Source of the DNA: Miscanthus floridulus
Taxonomy: Eukaryota > Streptophyta > Magnoliopsida > Poales > Poaceae
Direction of reading: 5' to 3'
Assembly: GCF_019320115.1 (NCBI RefSeq)
Contig: NC_089593.1
Location: 10,612,386 to 10,676,385 of the forward strand
DNA length: 64,000 bases
Part shown: one piece after another, positions 34,263-45,542 of the stretch
How the letters are laid out: the number at the start of each line of letters is the position of its first letter
Numbering within the stretch: the first letter of the stretch is position 1
Program-made: the position numbers and the translations under genes
Notes under the pieces: generated by a model
What the model saw: only the letters and a program-made list of their open reading frames with translations
Databases searched by the model: none
What the model was told of the DNA's origin: nothing

Positions 34263-35860
34263 CTAGCGGTTAAGTGAAGATTCTACCAATTGATTCTCGA
34301 TCCTTACACCTTCTAGTGATATATCATTTTTAGCAACATGATCTCTAAGAAAGTGATGGTGGATATCTATGTGCTTGGTGCGAGAATGTTGAACCGGATT
34401 ATTAACAAGCTTTACCGCACTCTCATTGTCACACAAAAGAGGTACTTTTTCTAGAACTACACCATAGTTTAGCAAAGTTTGCTTCATGTAAAGTATTGGT
34501 GCACAACAAGCACCTGGGGCAATGTATTTCGCTTTAGCGGTGGACAAAGCCACACTATTTTGCTTCTTGGAGGACCAAGACACAAGTGATCTACCAAGCA
34601 AATGGCACCCTATGGATATGCTTTTCCTATCAACTTTGCAACCGGCATAATCCGAATCAGAATAGCCAACTAATTGAAATCTAGCTCCTTTGGGATACCA
34701 AATACCAATGCTTGGTATGTGCTTAAGGTACCTAAGGATTCTTTTAATGGCTACCAAATGAGCTTCCTTAGGATTAGCTTGGAATATATCACACATACAC
34801 ACACTAAACATGATGTCGGGCCTAGATGCGGTTAAATATAACAAGCTACCAATCATAGAGCGGTAGAGAGTTTGATCAACCATTTTACCTCCCTCATCTA
34901 GGTCAAGATGTCCATTAGATGGCATTAGTGTCTTGATTGGCTTATATTCATCCATATTAAACCTCTTGAGAAGATCCTTGGTATACTTTTCTTGAGAGAT
35001 AAAAATCCCTTCTCTCATTTGCTTGACTGGAAAACCAAGAAAGAATGTAAGCTCTCCAATCATTGAGATCTCAAAGTCCTTCAACATCAATTCACCAAAC
35101 TCTTTGCAATAATCTTCATTTGATGATCCAAAGATGATATCATCAACATATACTTGACAAATAAAGATTTCTCCATCAAGCTTCTTGGTGAATAGTGTGG
35201 TGTCGACCTTGCCAATGGTGAAGCCCTTCTCAATGAGAAAATCTCAAAGGTGTTCATACCAAGCTCTTGGGGCTTGCTTAAGCCCATATAGCACCTTGGA
35301 TAACCTATAAACATGATTAGGATATCTAGGGTCTTTAAACCCGGGAGGTTGATGAACATGGACTAGTTCATTTATGAAGCCATTTAAAAATGCACTTTTA
35401 ACATCTATTTGATATAATTTCATTTCATGATGTGATGCATATGCAAGGAGGATACGAATGGCTTCAAGTCTTGCAACTGGTGCAAAGATCTCTCCAAAAT
35501 CCAATCCTTCAACTTGAGAGAACCCCTTTGCAACTAGTCTTGCCTTGTTCCTCACAATAACGCCTTGATCATCTTGCTTGTTGCGGAACACCCACTTTGT
35601 TCCAATGACTCTTGCACCTTGTGGTCGCTCTTCAAGAGTCCAAACTTCATTACGAGTGAAGTTGTTTAACTCTTCATGCATGGCATTTATCCAATCCAAA
35701 TCTTAAAGAGCTTCTACATTCTTAGGTTCAACACAAGAGACAAAAGAGTGATGTTCAATAAATAAAGCAAGTTTTTGAGATCGAGCCATTATACCCTTTG
35801 AAGGACTCCCTATGATGAGATCTTGTGGATGAGCTTGTAGTAGAGGTGAATATCTTGTGC
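34263..35860 (-). pseudogene. RT and RNase H remnant of Sirevirus B-F
   Basis: Minus strand. RT from 35699: [50 protein letters not shown] and YGLKQAPRAWYEHL. It continues in another frame (35359-35087) and then in RNase H (35090-34263) with GYSDSDYAGCKVDRKS and TKHIDIHHHFLRDHV. RNase H is one long open stretch of 275 codons, better kept than in D-E. Integrase and protease are missing upstream. Confidence 0.88.
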
Positions 35861-36118
35861 AAAGGCCTCTAAAGATGATGTTTCTAGCCTTTGCATTCCA
35901 TTTCTCATAATTGACCTCATCACCTTAAAGGTGTATGTGATCCCTAGGTTTTAGGAAGCCTTGAGAGGCGGCTCTAAGAATTCCAACATCTAGAGCTTCT
36001 AAATAAGCCTCCTTGTGGATTTTCCAATAAGGAAAATCATCTTCCTCAAAGATAGGAGAAGGTCCATCCCCGTGGGATATCTTTCTCTAGGTGGTTAAGC
36101 CTAAATACGTGAGCACGA
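35861..36118 (-). pseudogene. gag N-terminal fragment of B-F
   Basis: On the minus strand this matches 21720-21960 of D-E: the leader, the IFEEDDFPYWKIH-like start of gag and the part up to KWNAKARN. It is fused near 35860-35880 to pol sequence equivalent to about 25750 of D-E, so about 3.8 kb of gag, protease and integrase has been deleted. Confidence 0.75.
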
Positions 36119-36131
36119 GGCTCCGATACCA
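36119..36131 (-). other. Primer binding site of B-F
   Basis: Reads TGGTATCGGAGCC on the minus strand, two bases inside LTR F, and fixes LTR F as the 5' LTR. Confidence 0.85.
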
Positions 36132-36133
36132 AT

Positions 36134-37719
36134 TGAAAGGATCAAGATGCCCAAGAGGGGGGGTGAATTGGGCTAATTCTAAAATTCTTTGCAATAATTA
36201 AACCCTACACTTAGCCCACTTCACCCCTTGTGCCTAGAATGTGTTCCTATTGATCTACCGCACAAAAGTTTTGCACCCTAGGTTCAATCCTACTCTAGCA
36301 TGGCAATTCTAAGAATGTAAAGACAAGAATTGAATTACTCAAATATAAATGCTTAAAGTAAAGAGAGGAGAAGAAATGCGGTGATATTTTGCCAAGGTAT
36401 CGGAGAGTCACCACTCTCCACTAGTCCTCGTTGGAGAACCCACGCAAGGGTGTAGCTCCCCCTTGATCCGCGCAAGGATCAAGTGCTCTCTATGGGCTAA
36501 TTCTTTGACACTTTGTCATGGTGAATCGCCCACAACCGCTCACAACTTGAGTTAGGTCATCCACAAGCTCCATCGGATGATCACCAAACTCTCAATCACC
36601 ACCAAGCCGTCTAGGTGATGGTGATCACCAAGAGTAATAAGCACAAACTCTCACTTGACCACAACAAGCCTAATGAGAAGGGTGGATGCACACTTGCTAC
36701 TCTCCTTGCACTAATGAGGCCTTAATCTTGGATTCTCAAATCTCAATCACCTCACTAGGCTCTTGCTCTCCAAATCACTCTCAAGTGTGTTTCTTAGCTG
36801 ATCGAATGGGCAAGAGACCTCCCTTGAATGAATAGAGGAAGTATTTATACCCCTTGATTCAAAACGAACCGTTAGAAGGTTGCATCAGCGCTCTGTGGGG
36901 TGTCCGGACACTCCGGTCAGTTATCCCGCCATAAAGCCGTTAAGTTATGACCGTACTCTAACCTGCGTCCAGTCATGAAAACTACTCTCTGCAACCTTAC
37001 TGATGTTGATTGGACGCTGGTGTCTAGAGTCTAGTCACTTCACTGTTCAATGTCCGGTCAGTTACTGGATCCTGACCAATGTCCAGTCAGCACTAACTGG
37101 ACACGTCCGACCAGGAATTTCCCTCTTTGGAACCTCTCTGGAGTTGACCAGACTCTAGCACCTAGCATCTGATCACTTTTTACTCAGCATCCGGTCGCAA
37201 CCAGATGGCTCCAGTTGATCAAATGAACTGACCGTACTCACCCTTCAGCGTCTGGTCATAACCAGACCAACGTCCAGTCAGTCATTTGACCCTCCATTCA
37301 CTTCCAACTCGAAATCATATGTGAATGAAGTTTGCTCCAATTGATCTTAGGGCTACTCCTGAGCTACCTAGTGCTAGATTTGATAAGTGTGCACCACACC
37401 TAACCCACTATACTCACCTAGGTCAAGCTACTAGTCCATACCCCCTTAATAGTACGGCTAAAGGAAAAACAAAGTCCTAAACTACTCTAAGTGTCTCTTC
37501 AACACCAAACGACACTTAGAACTAGTCCATCCTTAACCTTGTCGTCCATCCTTTGAAAACCAAAATGATTTCCATCGTATGGGCATGACAACCATAATTG
37601 CCCAATCAATTGCCATTACCATGACCTAACTTAATTGCCTCTGCAAAATACACGTTAGTCATAGTAATCTCGTATTGTCATTAATCACCAAAACCCAACT
37701 AGGGGCCTAGATGCTTTTA
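36134..37719 (-). repeat. 5' LTR of Sirevirus-type B-F
   Basis: 1,586 bp. The outer end reads GATGCTTTTA where GATGCTTTCA is expected, a single C to T change in the terminal dinucleotide. The motif block is at about 36895-37275. It is followed by gagtt, the partner of gagtc before 14323. Confidence 0.88.
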
Positions 37720-37724
37720 GAGTT

Positions 37725-39360
37725 GACCGATTATGGGCTCGATGAGAGCGTTCCAATTCAGGGTGCTTGTAGGCCTCAAAGGTATCCTGTCGCACGCTCA
37801 TTCCAAGGAGACCGCACAGGTCATCCTCAGGTCCTCTTGCATCAATGTTGACATCGCCAATCCAGAAGCCGTTGTGGACTGTAACGATGATTGTGAGCTC
37901 TTCATCGTGGCATGGTGTGCGCACCCTGATCTCATCCCTATTGAGAAGATTATGGCTATGCTTGAGCCAAAGGAGGAACATGATAGTGGGCCGCCGCTCT
38001 TCCTATGTCTGCACGAAATCATCCATGATGAAGTGCCCGCACTCTGATACCTCGTTCATCTTTGGCTGATTGAGTACCAAGACTAGCATACACCACCGCC
38101 ATCGTCGGACGATGGCATGGACTTTGGTGGTGAGGACAGTGATAGCAGGGATATCAATTACAATGGTTATCACCCTAGCTTCAGCGGCAGTGGTAGTGGC
38201 GGGTTGTGCTCGAGGATGATGCGGTTCGGCAACAACAATGACCCCTGGCTGGGCCATGGCTTCGGCCTGGCTTTTTGGGCGTGGTAATTGAGGGGGGCAT
38301 TGTCATCGGTGATGTGGCGTGCCTCTTTCTGGAGCCATGTGGCACCATACCCTATCGTGCAGGCGTCAGTGCGCCGCATGCGGTGCAGGCAACACGTGTC
38401 GATGATGCCTTGGCTCAACAGTTTGACTTTTAGCCCACACGCTACTACTCACCCTCTCCTATCAAGCTGATGGCATTGGACTCGATGCTCTCTGAGGTGG
38501 CAATGTGCACATTGCGGAAAGGTGCCAACTCCTACAATAGGTGTGCCCACTCCATCGACCTTTGCCCACGCGGCGCCCTGTAGTCTCACAGTCATCATCA
38601 GGGCATCATGGGCGCTACCTTAGAGGAGGGATTTGAGTTGCTTGCGGGCTGGCTCACCCACTTTCTTGTTGGGCCTGCTGATGGTCCTGACTGCCTCTTT
38701 GGGTTGTACTATGAGGAGGTATCAGGTAAAGGGTTATGCGGGGATGTTGGGGAGGCTGTGGACATTTGTTTATCTAGACCTGAAGATGGTGGATCTGGCC
38801 CATGTTCGCTAGGACTTGTCCAGATGCAATTGGGGTACTCACAACCACAGCAGGTCGGCCCTCTAATCTAGTCACCTAGGTCTCCTCATTTTGATGGGTC
38901 TAAGATGTTCATAGACTCTTCTCCGCGCGTGGTCATTGATGACATCACGATGGATGTATGAGGCGGTGCTGCAAGTAGCGATGATGCCGATCGAGGAGTT
39001 CATCTCCACTTTTAGGCTGCCTCTTTCATAGCCAGTGCTACTGTCGACACCAAGGCTGAGGATGACTAGGGTTGAGAAGGCATGGGTACTAGAGGATGAC
39101 GAGCTAGTCCCAAAGAGGAGTGCACGCTTGGCGGCCAAGAGCAAATATAGAGCAACACGGCCGGAGGCACAAGCGAGGAAAGTCATGATGAAGCGTCTTG
39201 GTGTGGAGGTCAAGACAGAACTTCCTGATGATGCATCCTTTGAAGAGTTCCAGACAGCCTTCAAGCTGCCCCTTTCATCTTCAACGCGGGAGGCAATGCA
39301 AGTGCTTTTCCCAGGCAGGAAGCATCAGGTCTCTCATACCGTTCACACTGCCTAAGCTAT
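37725..39360 (+). pseudogene. LINE ORF1, second part
   Basis: This continues ORF1 after the B-F insertion. The DUF4283-like domain ends here (VILRSSCINVDIANPEAV, then ELFIVAWCAHPDLIP, about 37820-37945). A poorly conserved middle (38050-39000) has many frameshifts, and a C-terminal part (39035-39355) reads KRSARLAAKSKYRATRPEAQ, a pattern common at the ORF1 end of plant L1 elements. TAA stops near 39354 precede ORF2. Confidence 0.75.
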
Positions 39361-39376
39361 CTCCAACCTGTTACCC

Positions 39377-40207
39377 ATGTTAGATCAGATACTTTTTATT
39401 TGTAATGTTCACAGCTTGAATTCAAAGGCCTGTCGTGATGTTGTGCGCTAGTTCTTTGTCCAAGAACGCATGTCTATCGTTTGTCTTATTGAGACAAAAA
39501 TTGATGTACTACGACCACTCATGGTCTCTGATCTAATGGGTACAACTTTTGACTATGTTTGCTTGCCTACTGCTGGTGCCTCTGGAGGTATCATAGTCGC
39601 TTGGTGTCATGATGTATGGTCGTCTTCTGGCCATGATTGCCGCCGTTTCTCTATGATGGTACGTTTGCAACAGACCTCATAATCGACATTGTCGTGGTCG
39701 CTAACTATGGTATATGGCCTGGTTGATGATCGTCTCAAACCAGGGTTCCTGGATGAACTTAAGGAGGTGCATGCGGCCTACCCTGGGCCGCTGTTGATCT
39801 GCGGTGATTTCAACCTGATTTATCAGGCAGCAGACAAAAACAATGATCGCTTGAACGTCAGATCAATGCATCATTTCCGTTGTGCCCTAGACCACATGGC
39901 CATCGACGAACTATACCTACATGGTAGGCTATACACTTGGAGTAACGAGCGATGCCGCCTGACCTTGGAACGCATTGATCGCGCGTTCGCGATCGTGCAG
40001 TGGCTAGATGCGTTCCCTAACCACCATCTACGGTCGATGTCGTCTGACTGCTCCAACCATGCTCCACTCCTTCTATAGCTATGCACAGAGCCATGGGCTA
40101 AGCCATGCCTTCATTTTGAGACCTTTTAGGTGTGCCTTGATGGCTTTGAAGATGTCATTTGCGAGGCTTGGGATTGCTCGCTGTCAAACATTGACACGTG
40201 TAGGGTC
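39377..40207 (+). pseudogene. LINE ORF2 endonuclease domain
   Basis: From ATG 39377 the frame reads NVHSLNSKACRD, then VCLIETKID (catalytic Glu region), GGIIVAW, LLICGDFNLIYQA (about 39790-39835), TWSNER (about 39930) and SSDCSNHAPLLL near 40076, the altered SDH motif. This is an apurinic-type endonuclease as in L1. In-frame stops are TAG about 39450, TAA about 39680 and TAG 40076. Element G-H interrupts at 40207, and the frame resumes at 45543. Confidence 0.85.
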
Positions 40208-40655
40208 TGTTAGCCCACAAGATCAACGGCTTAGGTGTGTCGACCACTCACCAGTCTTGCCGACCATGGTCGAGCACGACAGACGTTGTCTGACCACACA
40301 CTATGGACAGAGGTAGAAGAAGAGAGGGAGAACATAGCACACACAGTACAAGCACCCACGTTGGCCAGAGCTCTATATAGGAGATGGCAAATCTGAACTC
40401 TCATTACTGAATTGTAGTGGCAAACTATATATACAACTCTATCCATCTAGTCCTAGTACAGCTACTATGCTGCTATAGTGACTAGATAACATAGAAGGAC
40501 TGACTTCTACGACTAACCCTGCTGTGGCTATAGTGCGACAGGTGAGTCGTTCGGCGCCTGCCTCTGAAGTGGCTACAGTACCATAGCAGGGAGCCTTTTC
40601 GGTGTTGCCTTCCCTTGCTGTGTGTTCACACAAGGAAGTAGTAGATTATCTAACA
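40208..40655 (-). repeat. 3' LTR G of copia G-H
   Basis: 448 bp, bounded by TGTTAG and CTAACA on the plus strand. The complement of 40656-40676 is a purine-rich tract (AGGATTAGGGGAAGAAT) next to it, so this is the 3' LTR of a minus-strand element. Confidence 0.88.
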
Positions 40656-40724
40656 ATTCTTCCCCTAATCCTACTGCTATCCCTTGTACCCCTCCATGTC
40701 AATCATCTCCTTTAGCTCCATGAG

Positions 40725-42345
40725 TCAAAGACATCTGAGTGGCTTGGTGAGGACGTCCATGAGTTGCCAACTAGTTTTGATTAACTTGATGATGATCTGC
40801 CCTTCCTCAACACAGTCCTTGAGGAAGTGGAACTGCTTGGTCTGGTCGTGGAGAACCAAATTCTTCACAAGGGCGATGGCAGGTTGGTTGTCCACCATCA
40901 GTGGTGGTGGATGAGCTTCCACACCGGTCAGCTCACCCAGTAGCCAGCGTAGCCACACAACTTGGCACGCCATTGTGGCCACCGCTATGTACTTTGTCTC
41001 GCACATAGATAGCGCCACCACCTTCTGTTTCAGCGACAGCCATGAAATTGGAGCCGACCTAAGAAAGACGAGCACTCTAGAGGTGCTCCACCATCCATCG
41101 ATGTCCCCTGCCATGTCTACATCGCTGAACATAGTGAGCTGTAGCCTACTCCCACTGGTCTTGGGGAAGATAATCCCTTGATCCACCATCCCCTTGATGT
41201 AGCATAGTAGCCTCTTCACCACAGCCCAGTGATCCTTTCTAGGATTCTCCATGAAGTGACTGACATAGCCCATGGTGAATACAATGTCCGGCCTCGTGTG
41301 GACTAGGTAGCATAGACCACCGATGATACTCCGGTAGAGTGATACATCCACCTTCGCCGTGGTGCTGGCCTTCGTCAGCTTTAGTCGCTCCTCCATCAGA
41401 GTCATGCATGGCTTGCACTCAGCCATGTCGCTCCACTCCAGTAGCTACGAGGCATACATGCTCTGACCGAGCATGAGTTAGTCTTTCCCTTGTCTCACCT
41501 CGATGCCGAGGTAGTAGGAGAGTGCGCCAAGATCACTCATTCGGAAACAAGCCGCCATCTCGCGCTTGAAGTTGTTGATGTCCTCCATACATGCACCGGT
41601 GATGATCAAGTCATCCACATACATGCCGATGATGAGCTCCTCCTTCCCCCGTCATCATGCGTAGAGCGCATGCTCAGTTGCGCACCACTGGAACCCAAGC
41701 TCACCCAGCATGGCGTCAAGCTTGGCGTTCCATGCTCGTGGGGCCTACCATAGCTCATAGAGTGCCTTGCGCAGTCGGAGCACCCTATGCTCCTCTCCCT
41801 TGATGGCAAAACCTGGAGGTTGCTTGATGAAGACCGTCTCCGCCAGCTCACCATTGAGCAAGGCCAATTTAATGTCCAAGTGATGGACGCACTAGTCCTT
41901 TGCTGCTGCCAAGGCTAGTAGCAAATGAATAGACTCCATGCGCGCTACTAGTGCAAAGACTTCCTCAAAGTCGATGCCCTCACGCTAAACAAAGCCTCAG
42001 ACAATGAGGTGCTCCTTGTGCTTGACAATGGCATCGAGCTTGTCCCGTTTGACCTTATACACCCACTTCAGGCTGATCGGACGACATCCTGGAGGTGGAT
42101 CGATGAGCTCCCATGTCTCGTTTTCCACGATCGCCTTCATCTATTCCAGCATCGCCCATCACTAGTTTCCATCACGCTCCACTAGCTTGAACATGGGTGG
42201 TTCCTTTGCACTGACGAGTAGTAGCTCTTGGTCATTGACCAGCCGACCAACCAGTCCTGAGGGCCCTGTGCCACCGACGATGTCATCTAGCCTACGGAAC
42301 TGCACCTCCTCACCTTCATGGAAGGCATCCACAAACTTAGTGATG
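40725..42345 (-). pseudogene. RT and RNase H of copia G-H
   Basis: Minus strand. RNase H at 41426-40725 carries RSIIGGLCYLVHTRPDI, MFSDVDMAGDIDG (active-site Asp region), CETKYIA and KTSWQLMDVLTKPL. RT is spread over 42345-41430 in several frames: the KWVYKVK and KHKEHL-like part near 42050, and the YMYVDDLIITGACMED-like part read from the complement of 41580-41630. Frameshifts and TAG stops are frequent. Confidence 0.82.
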
Positions 42346-42402
42346 TCACTTGGAGGTGAGGCGAACTCGATCAGCATCGATGGAGTTCCCTATTCCACTG
42401 GA

Positions 42403-42694
42403 GTGCTCGGCACCCCAGTTGTAGTGCTCGGCACACGTCTTTGCAGTGGTCAGCACCACTACAAAACCCCTCAGCTCTGCTATGAGAGTGCTCGTCACCT
42501 GTCCTGGAGTGGTTGCCACCACTGCAGAACCTCCCGGCACCACTCCTAGCGTGCTCGGCATCCCTCTAGGAGTGCTTGGCACTCCTCCCTGAGTGCTCAG
42601 CATCCCTCCCAATGTGCTCGGTACTGACCCAGGAGTGCTCGGCTCTATTGCTGGAGTGCTTGGCACCCCTCTCGGAGTGCTCGACACCTCTTCC
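42403..42694 (-). repeat. 21-bp tandem repeat in the integrase-RT linker of G-H
   Basis: Six successive 21-bp units start at 42551, 42572, 42593, 42614, 42635 and 42656 (pattern GTGCTCGGCAYCCCTCYNGGA), with a partial unit at 42677 and degenerate units from 42403. On the minus strand each unit encodes a seven-residue PSTPGGV-like repeat in frame with the polyprotein. It lies where copia polyproteins have a variable linker between integrase and RT. Confidence 0.85.
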
Positions 42695-42780
42695 CCAACG
42701 TCTCCACCACCATCGATGATCAGGTGCTTGACGATGAAGGTGCTGGTGAAGCCGCCGGCTTCCCCCATGCTCGGACTGTT

Positions 42781-43967
42781 CTAGTCCCAAGCCATCTTCT
42801 CATCGAACATGACATCGCACGAGACACATACCTTGTCTCCACGTGGGTCATAGAGCCGGTATGCCTTGGTACCCTCCACATAGCCTAGGAACACCATCAG
42901 TGTGCTCCAGTCCTCTAGCTTGGTGAGGATCGGCTTCGTCTTCCTGACGTGGCCGATGCAGCCGAATGTCCAGAGGAAGGACACGCTCAGCTTGTGCCCA
43001 TACCAAGCTTCAAACGGCATCTTGCCCATCAGGGCCTTGGTCGAAGCGCGGTTGAGCATGAACACCGCTATGGTCACCGCCTCACCCTTGAACCTTGTCG
43101 GCATGCCTTTGGCCTTCATCATAGATCGAGCCATGCCGACCACCGTCTGGTTCCACCTCTCCACCACTCCATTCTGTTGTGGCGAGTATGGCGTGGTGTG
43201 GTGGCACACCACACCCTGATCCATGCAATATGCAGTGAACTCTACCGAAGTGAATTTGCCACCGTGAACAGTCCTTAGCACGTGGAGCTTCTTGCTGCTC
43301 TCGGCCTCCGTGCGCATCTTAAACTTCTTGATCGCCACTGCCGCTTCGTCCTTGCTCGTCAGGAGTTGCAGCCACATGTAGCGACTGCAATCATCCATGA
43401 GCAGGAGGAAGTACCGCCAACCACCATTTGTAGCTGGTGTGATTGGCCTGCAGAGGTCGCCGTAGATGAGCTCAAGATCGTCCTCGTGTAATACTTGGCC
43501 ACCTTTGGGAATGGTAGCCTCCTCTGCTTTTTAGCTAGGGAGCTGTCACATAGCTCGCCTCCGTGCTTGATGTGGGGTAGCCCTCGGACCATCTTCTCTA
43601 GCTGACCAAGCACGTCGAAGCTGAGATGTTCGAATTGGGCATGCCATAGCCATGGCTCCTTGGTGTGCCTTGTCGTTAGGCACACCGGCTGCTCTACCTT
43701 TAGGTCGAGCAGGTACAACTGCTTCTAGGACCTCTTCACCTTGGCGAGAAGTCACTACTCTCGGTCCCTGATCCTAAGGACTCCGTCCTTGATCAGTACC
43801 TCGCTACCATGCTCATCCAGCTGACCAATGCTAATGATGCTTGAATGTAGCTACGAGATGTAATATACATCCGTTAGCACATGGTGGTCCCTGTTCTGGC
43901 ACCTGAAGATGATGGTGTCGTGCCCTTGGATTGCCACCCTTGAGCCATCACCAAACTTCACCATATC
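42781..43967 (-). pseudogene. Integrase and protease remnant of copia G-H
   Basis: Minus strand. Protease end with VKFGDGSRVAIQGHD (about 43960-43910); GAG-pre-integrase with LWHAQFEHLSFD (about 43650-43610); integrase core 43398-42781 with MDDCSRYMWLQLL, HVLRTVHGGKFTS, YSPQQNGVVERWN and EAWYGHKLSVSFLWTFGC. The SPQQNG motif is intact here, unlike in L-M and I. The protease active site (TGAS) is missing at the inversion breakpoint near 43968. Confidence 0.85.
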
Positions 43968-44053
43968 AGTAACAACATCTATCGTGCTCGGCCATGGTTA
44001 GTAAGACTGGTGAGTGGTCGACTCATCTGAGTCGGTGATCTTGTGGGCTAACA
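43968..44053 (+). repeat. Inverted LTR end of G-H
   Basis: This matches the complement of LTR G from its middle to its inner end: CTCGGCCATGG, GTGAGTGGTCGACTC and CTTGTGGGCTAACA. It is on the opposite strand to LTRs G and H. About 45 bases (43968-44016) are also present, inverted, at the start of LTR H (45130-45176). Confidence 0.8.
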
Positions 44054-44055
44054 AG

Positions 44056-44068
44056 TGGTATCAGAGCC
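44056..44068 (+). other. Primer binding site in the inverted segment
   Basis: TGGTATCAGAGCC is a perfect initiator-methionine tRNA type site, two bases after the LTR end CTAACA, on the plus strand. Confidence 0.85.
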
Positions 44069-45129
44069 GTATAAGCGCCGTCACCGGACTAACCACTGGC
44101 GATGATGAATGGTTCAGAGATGGGCGACAGCAGTGGCATTGCTATGGCTGCCAAGCCATGATAGGAGGTCGTTGTTCGTATGGTGAGGAAGGTCAGCGGC
44201 ACTAGTTGGCCAACGCTGATTCGCACCAACTATGGAGACTGATCGGTGACCATGAAGGTCAAGCTCAGAGCCCGATGGCTCTAGAATGCTGTTGACAAGG
44301 GCACCGACAATGAGGAAGATGATATGTCAGCGTTGGAGGCTATCCTTACTACTGTACCAATGGAGTACAAGGAGCTGTTGGGGGTGAAGAGCTCTACTAA
44401 GGAGGCGTGGGAGGCTATTGCAACGATGCGCGCTGGTTCTGACCGCGCAAAGAAGGCGACGGTCTAGCTTCTGAAGCAGGAGTATGCTAACCTCAAGTTC
44501 AAGGATGGTGAAATTGTGGAGGACTTCTCCCTCCACCTATAGATGCTTATCAGCAAGCTAAAGAGCCATGGCGTCACTATCGATGAAGAGGAGGTGGTCT
44601 CTAAGTACCTCCACTCCATGCCGACAAAGTACATCCAGATCGCTCTCTCCATAGAGACGATGCTGGACTTGTCCACCCTCACCATCGAGGATGTGACAGG
44701 CCATCTACGGGCGGTGGACGAGTGCCTAGAATAGGTGATAGCAACGAAGGACAGTGGCAAACTACTGCTAATAGAGGAGGAGTGGGCTGCTCGGAGGAAC
44801 TCCGGGGTAGCCTCCTTCAGCTGCGGTGGCGATGGCAAGCGTCGCGGCAAGGCTTCTTCAGAGAAGAAGAAGCAAGTCGACCCCAACGCCTGCTGGCACT
44901 ACAGGAAGATGGGCCATTGGGCATGGGAGTGCCCAAATTACAAGTAGGAGAAGAAGATTAAGGCTCATCTGACGTAAGCTGATGATGATGATGAGGCCAC
45001 TATCTTAATGGCGATGTTCTGTGCACTGCACGACGTTGAGGCCAAGGAGAAGGAAGATGTGACGATGGTGGAAGGACCCGGGAAGGCCCTAAAGGTTGTC
45101 AACCTCGACAAACCATGCGCCCAAGTCCT
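44069..45129 (+). pseudogene. gag of copia G-H, inverted
   Basis: Plus-strand gag with LIRTNYGDW-like start (near 44218), ATVxLLKQEYANLKFKDGE, SKLKSHGVTIDEEEVVSKYL, HSMPTKYIQIALSIETML (44543-44734), and a CCHC knuckle in which the second Cys is Arg (CWHYRKMGHWAWEC, about 44890-44930). TAG stops near 44465 and 44538 stand where Gln is expected. The segment ends at a Cys-Ala-Gln motif near 45124 where gag would normally lead into protease; instead LTR H follows. Confidence 0.85.
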
Positions 45130-45537
45130 CCACTCACCTGTCTTACCGACCACGTCTGAGTACGACAGACGTTGTCCAACCACACACTATAGACAGAGGT
45201 AGAAGAAGAGAGGGAGAATAGAGCACACACAGAGGATAAGCATCAGCGTTGGCCAAAGCTCTGTATAGGAGATGGCAAATCTAAACTCTCATTACTGAGT
45301 TGCAGTGACAAACTATATATACAACTCTATCCATATAGTTCTAGTACAACTGTCATGCTGCTACAGTGACTAGATTACACAGCGTGACTGACTTCTGCGC
45401 CTATCTCTGCTGTGGCTACAATGCGGTAGGTGAGTTGTTTGACGCCTGCCTCTAAAGTGGCTACAGCAGTAGGGAGCCTTTTTGGTGCCGCCTTCCCTTG
45501 CTGTGTGTTCACACAAGGAAATAGTAGATTATCTAAT
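45130..45537 (-). repeat. 5' LTR H of copia G-H, truncated on its inner side
   Basis: It matches LTR G from CACTCACC to the end GATTATCTAA. The inner 40 or so bases of the LTR and the primer site are not here but in the inverted segment at 43968-44068. The outer end is slightly altered (ctaat instead of ctaaca) and is followed by gggtc. Confidence 0.82.
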
Positions 45538-45542
45538 GGGTC

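Larger units (their letters stand above)
14323..37719 (-). mobile_element. Sirevirus-type copia element B-F, twice invaded and internally deleted
   Basis: Minus strand: 5' LTR F (37719-36134), primer site (36131-36119), a gag fragment, RT and RNase H (to 34263), a 3' linker, remnants 20101-19821 and 16467-15973, polypurine tract, and 3' LTR B (15954-14323). The flanks are gagtc (14318-14322) and gagtt (37720-37724), a target duplication with one difference. Elements D-E (20102-33343) and C (16468-19820) sit inside it. Most of gag, protease and integrase are missing by comparison with D-E, as is the body of the third ORF. Confidence 0.88.
40208..45537 (-). mobile_element. Ty1/copia element G-H with internal inversion
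   Basis: The target duplication gggtc is perfect (40203-40207 and 45538-45542). Plus-strand order: 3' LTR G (minus), polypurine tract complement, RNase H, RT, integrase and GAG-pre-integrase (all minus), then an LTR end, primer site and gag on the plus strand (43968-45129), then LTR H (minus). The gag segment with the LTR end is thus flipped within one element. The alternative, two elements of one family in opposite orientation, is less likely because one target duplication brackets the whole. Confidence 0.85.

Noticed and set aside
43986..45124. Separate plus-strand copia element
   Set aside because: No second LTR or target duplication of its own is seen; the single gggtc pair brackets this segment with the minus-strand pol, so inversion within one element is simpler.
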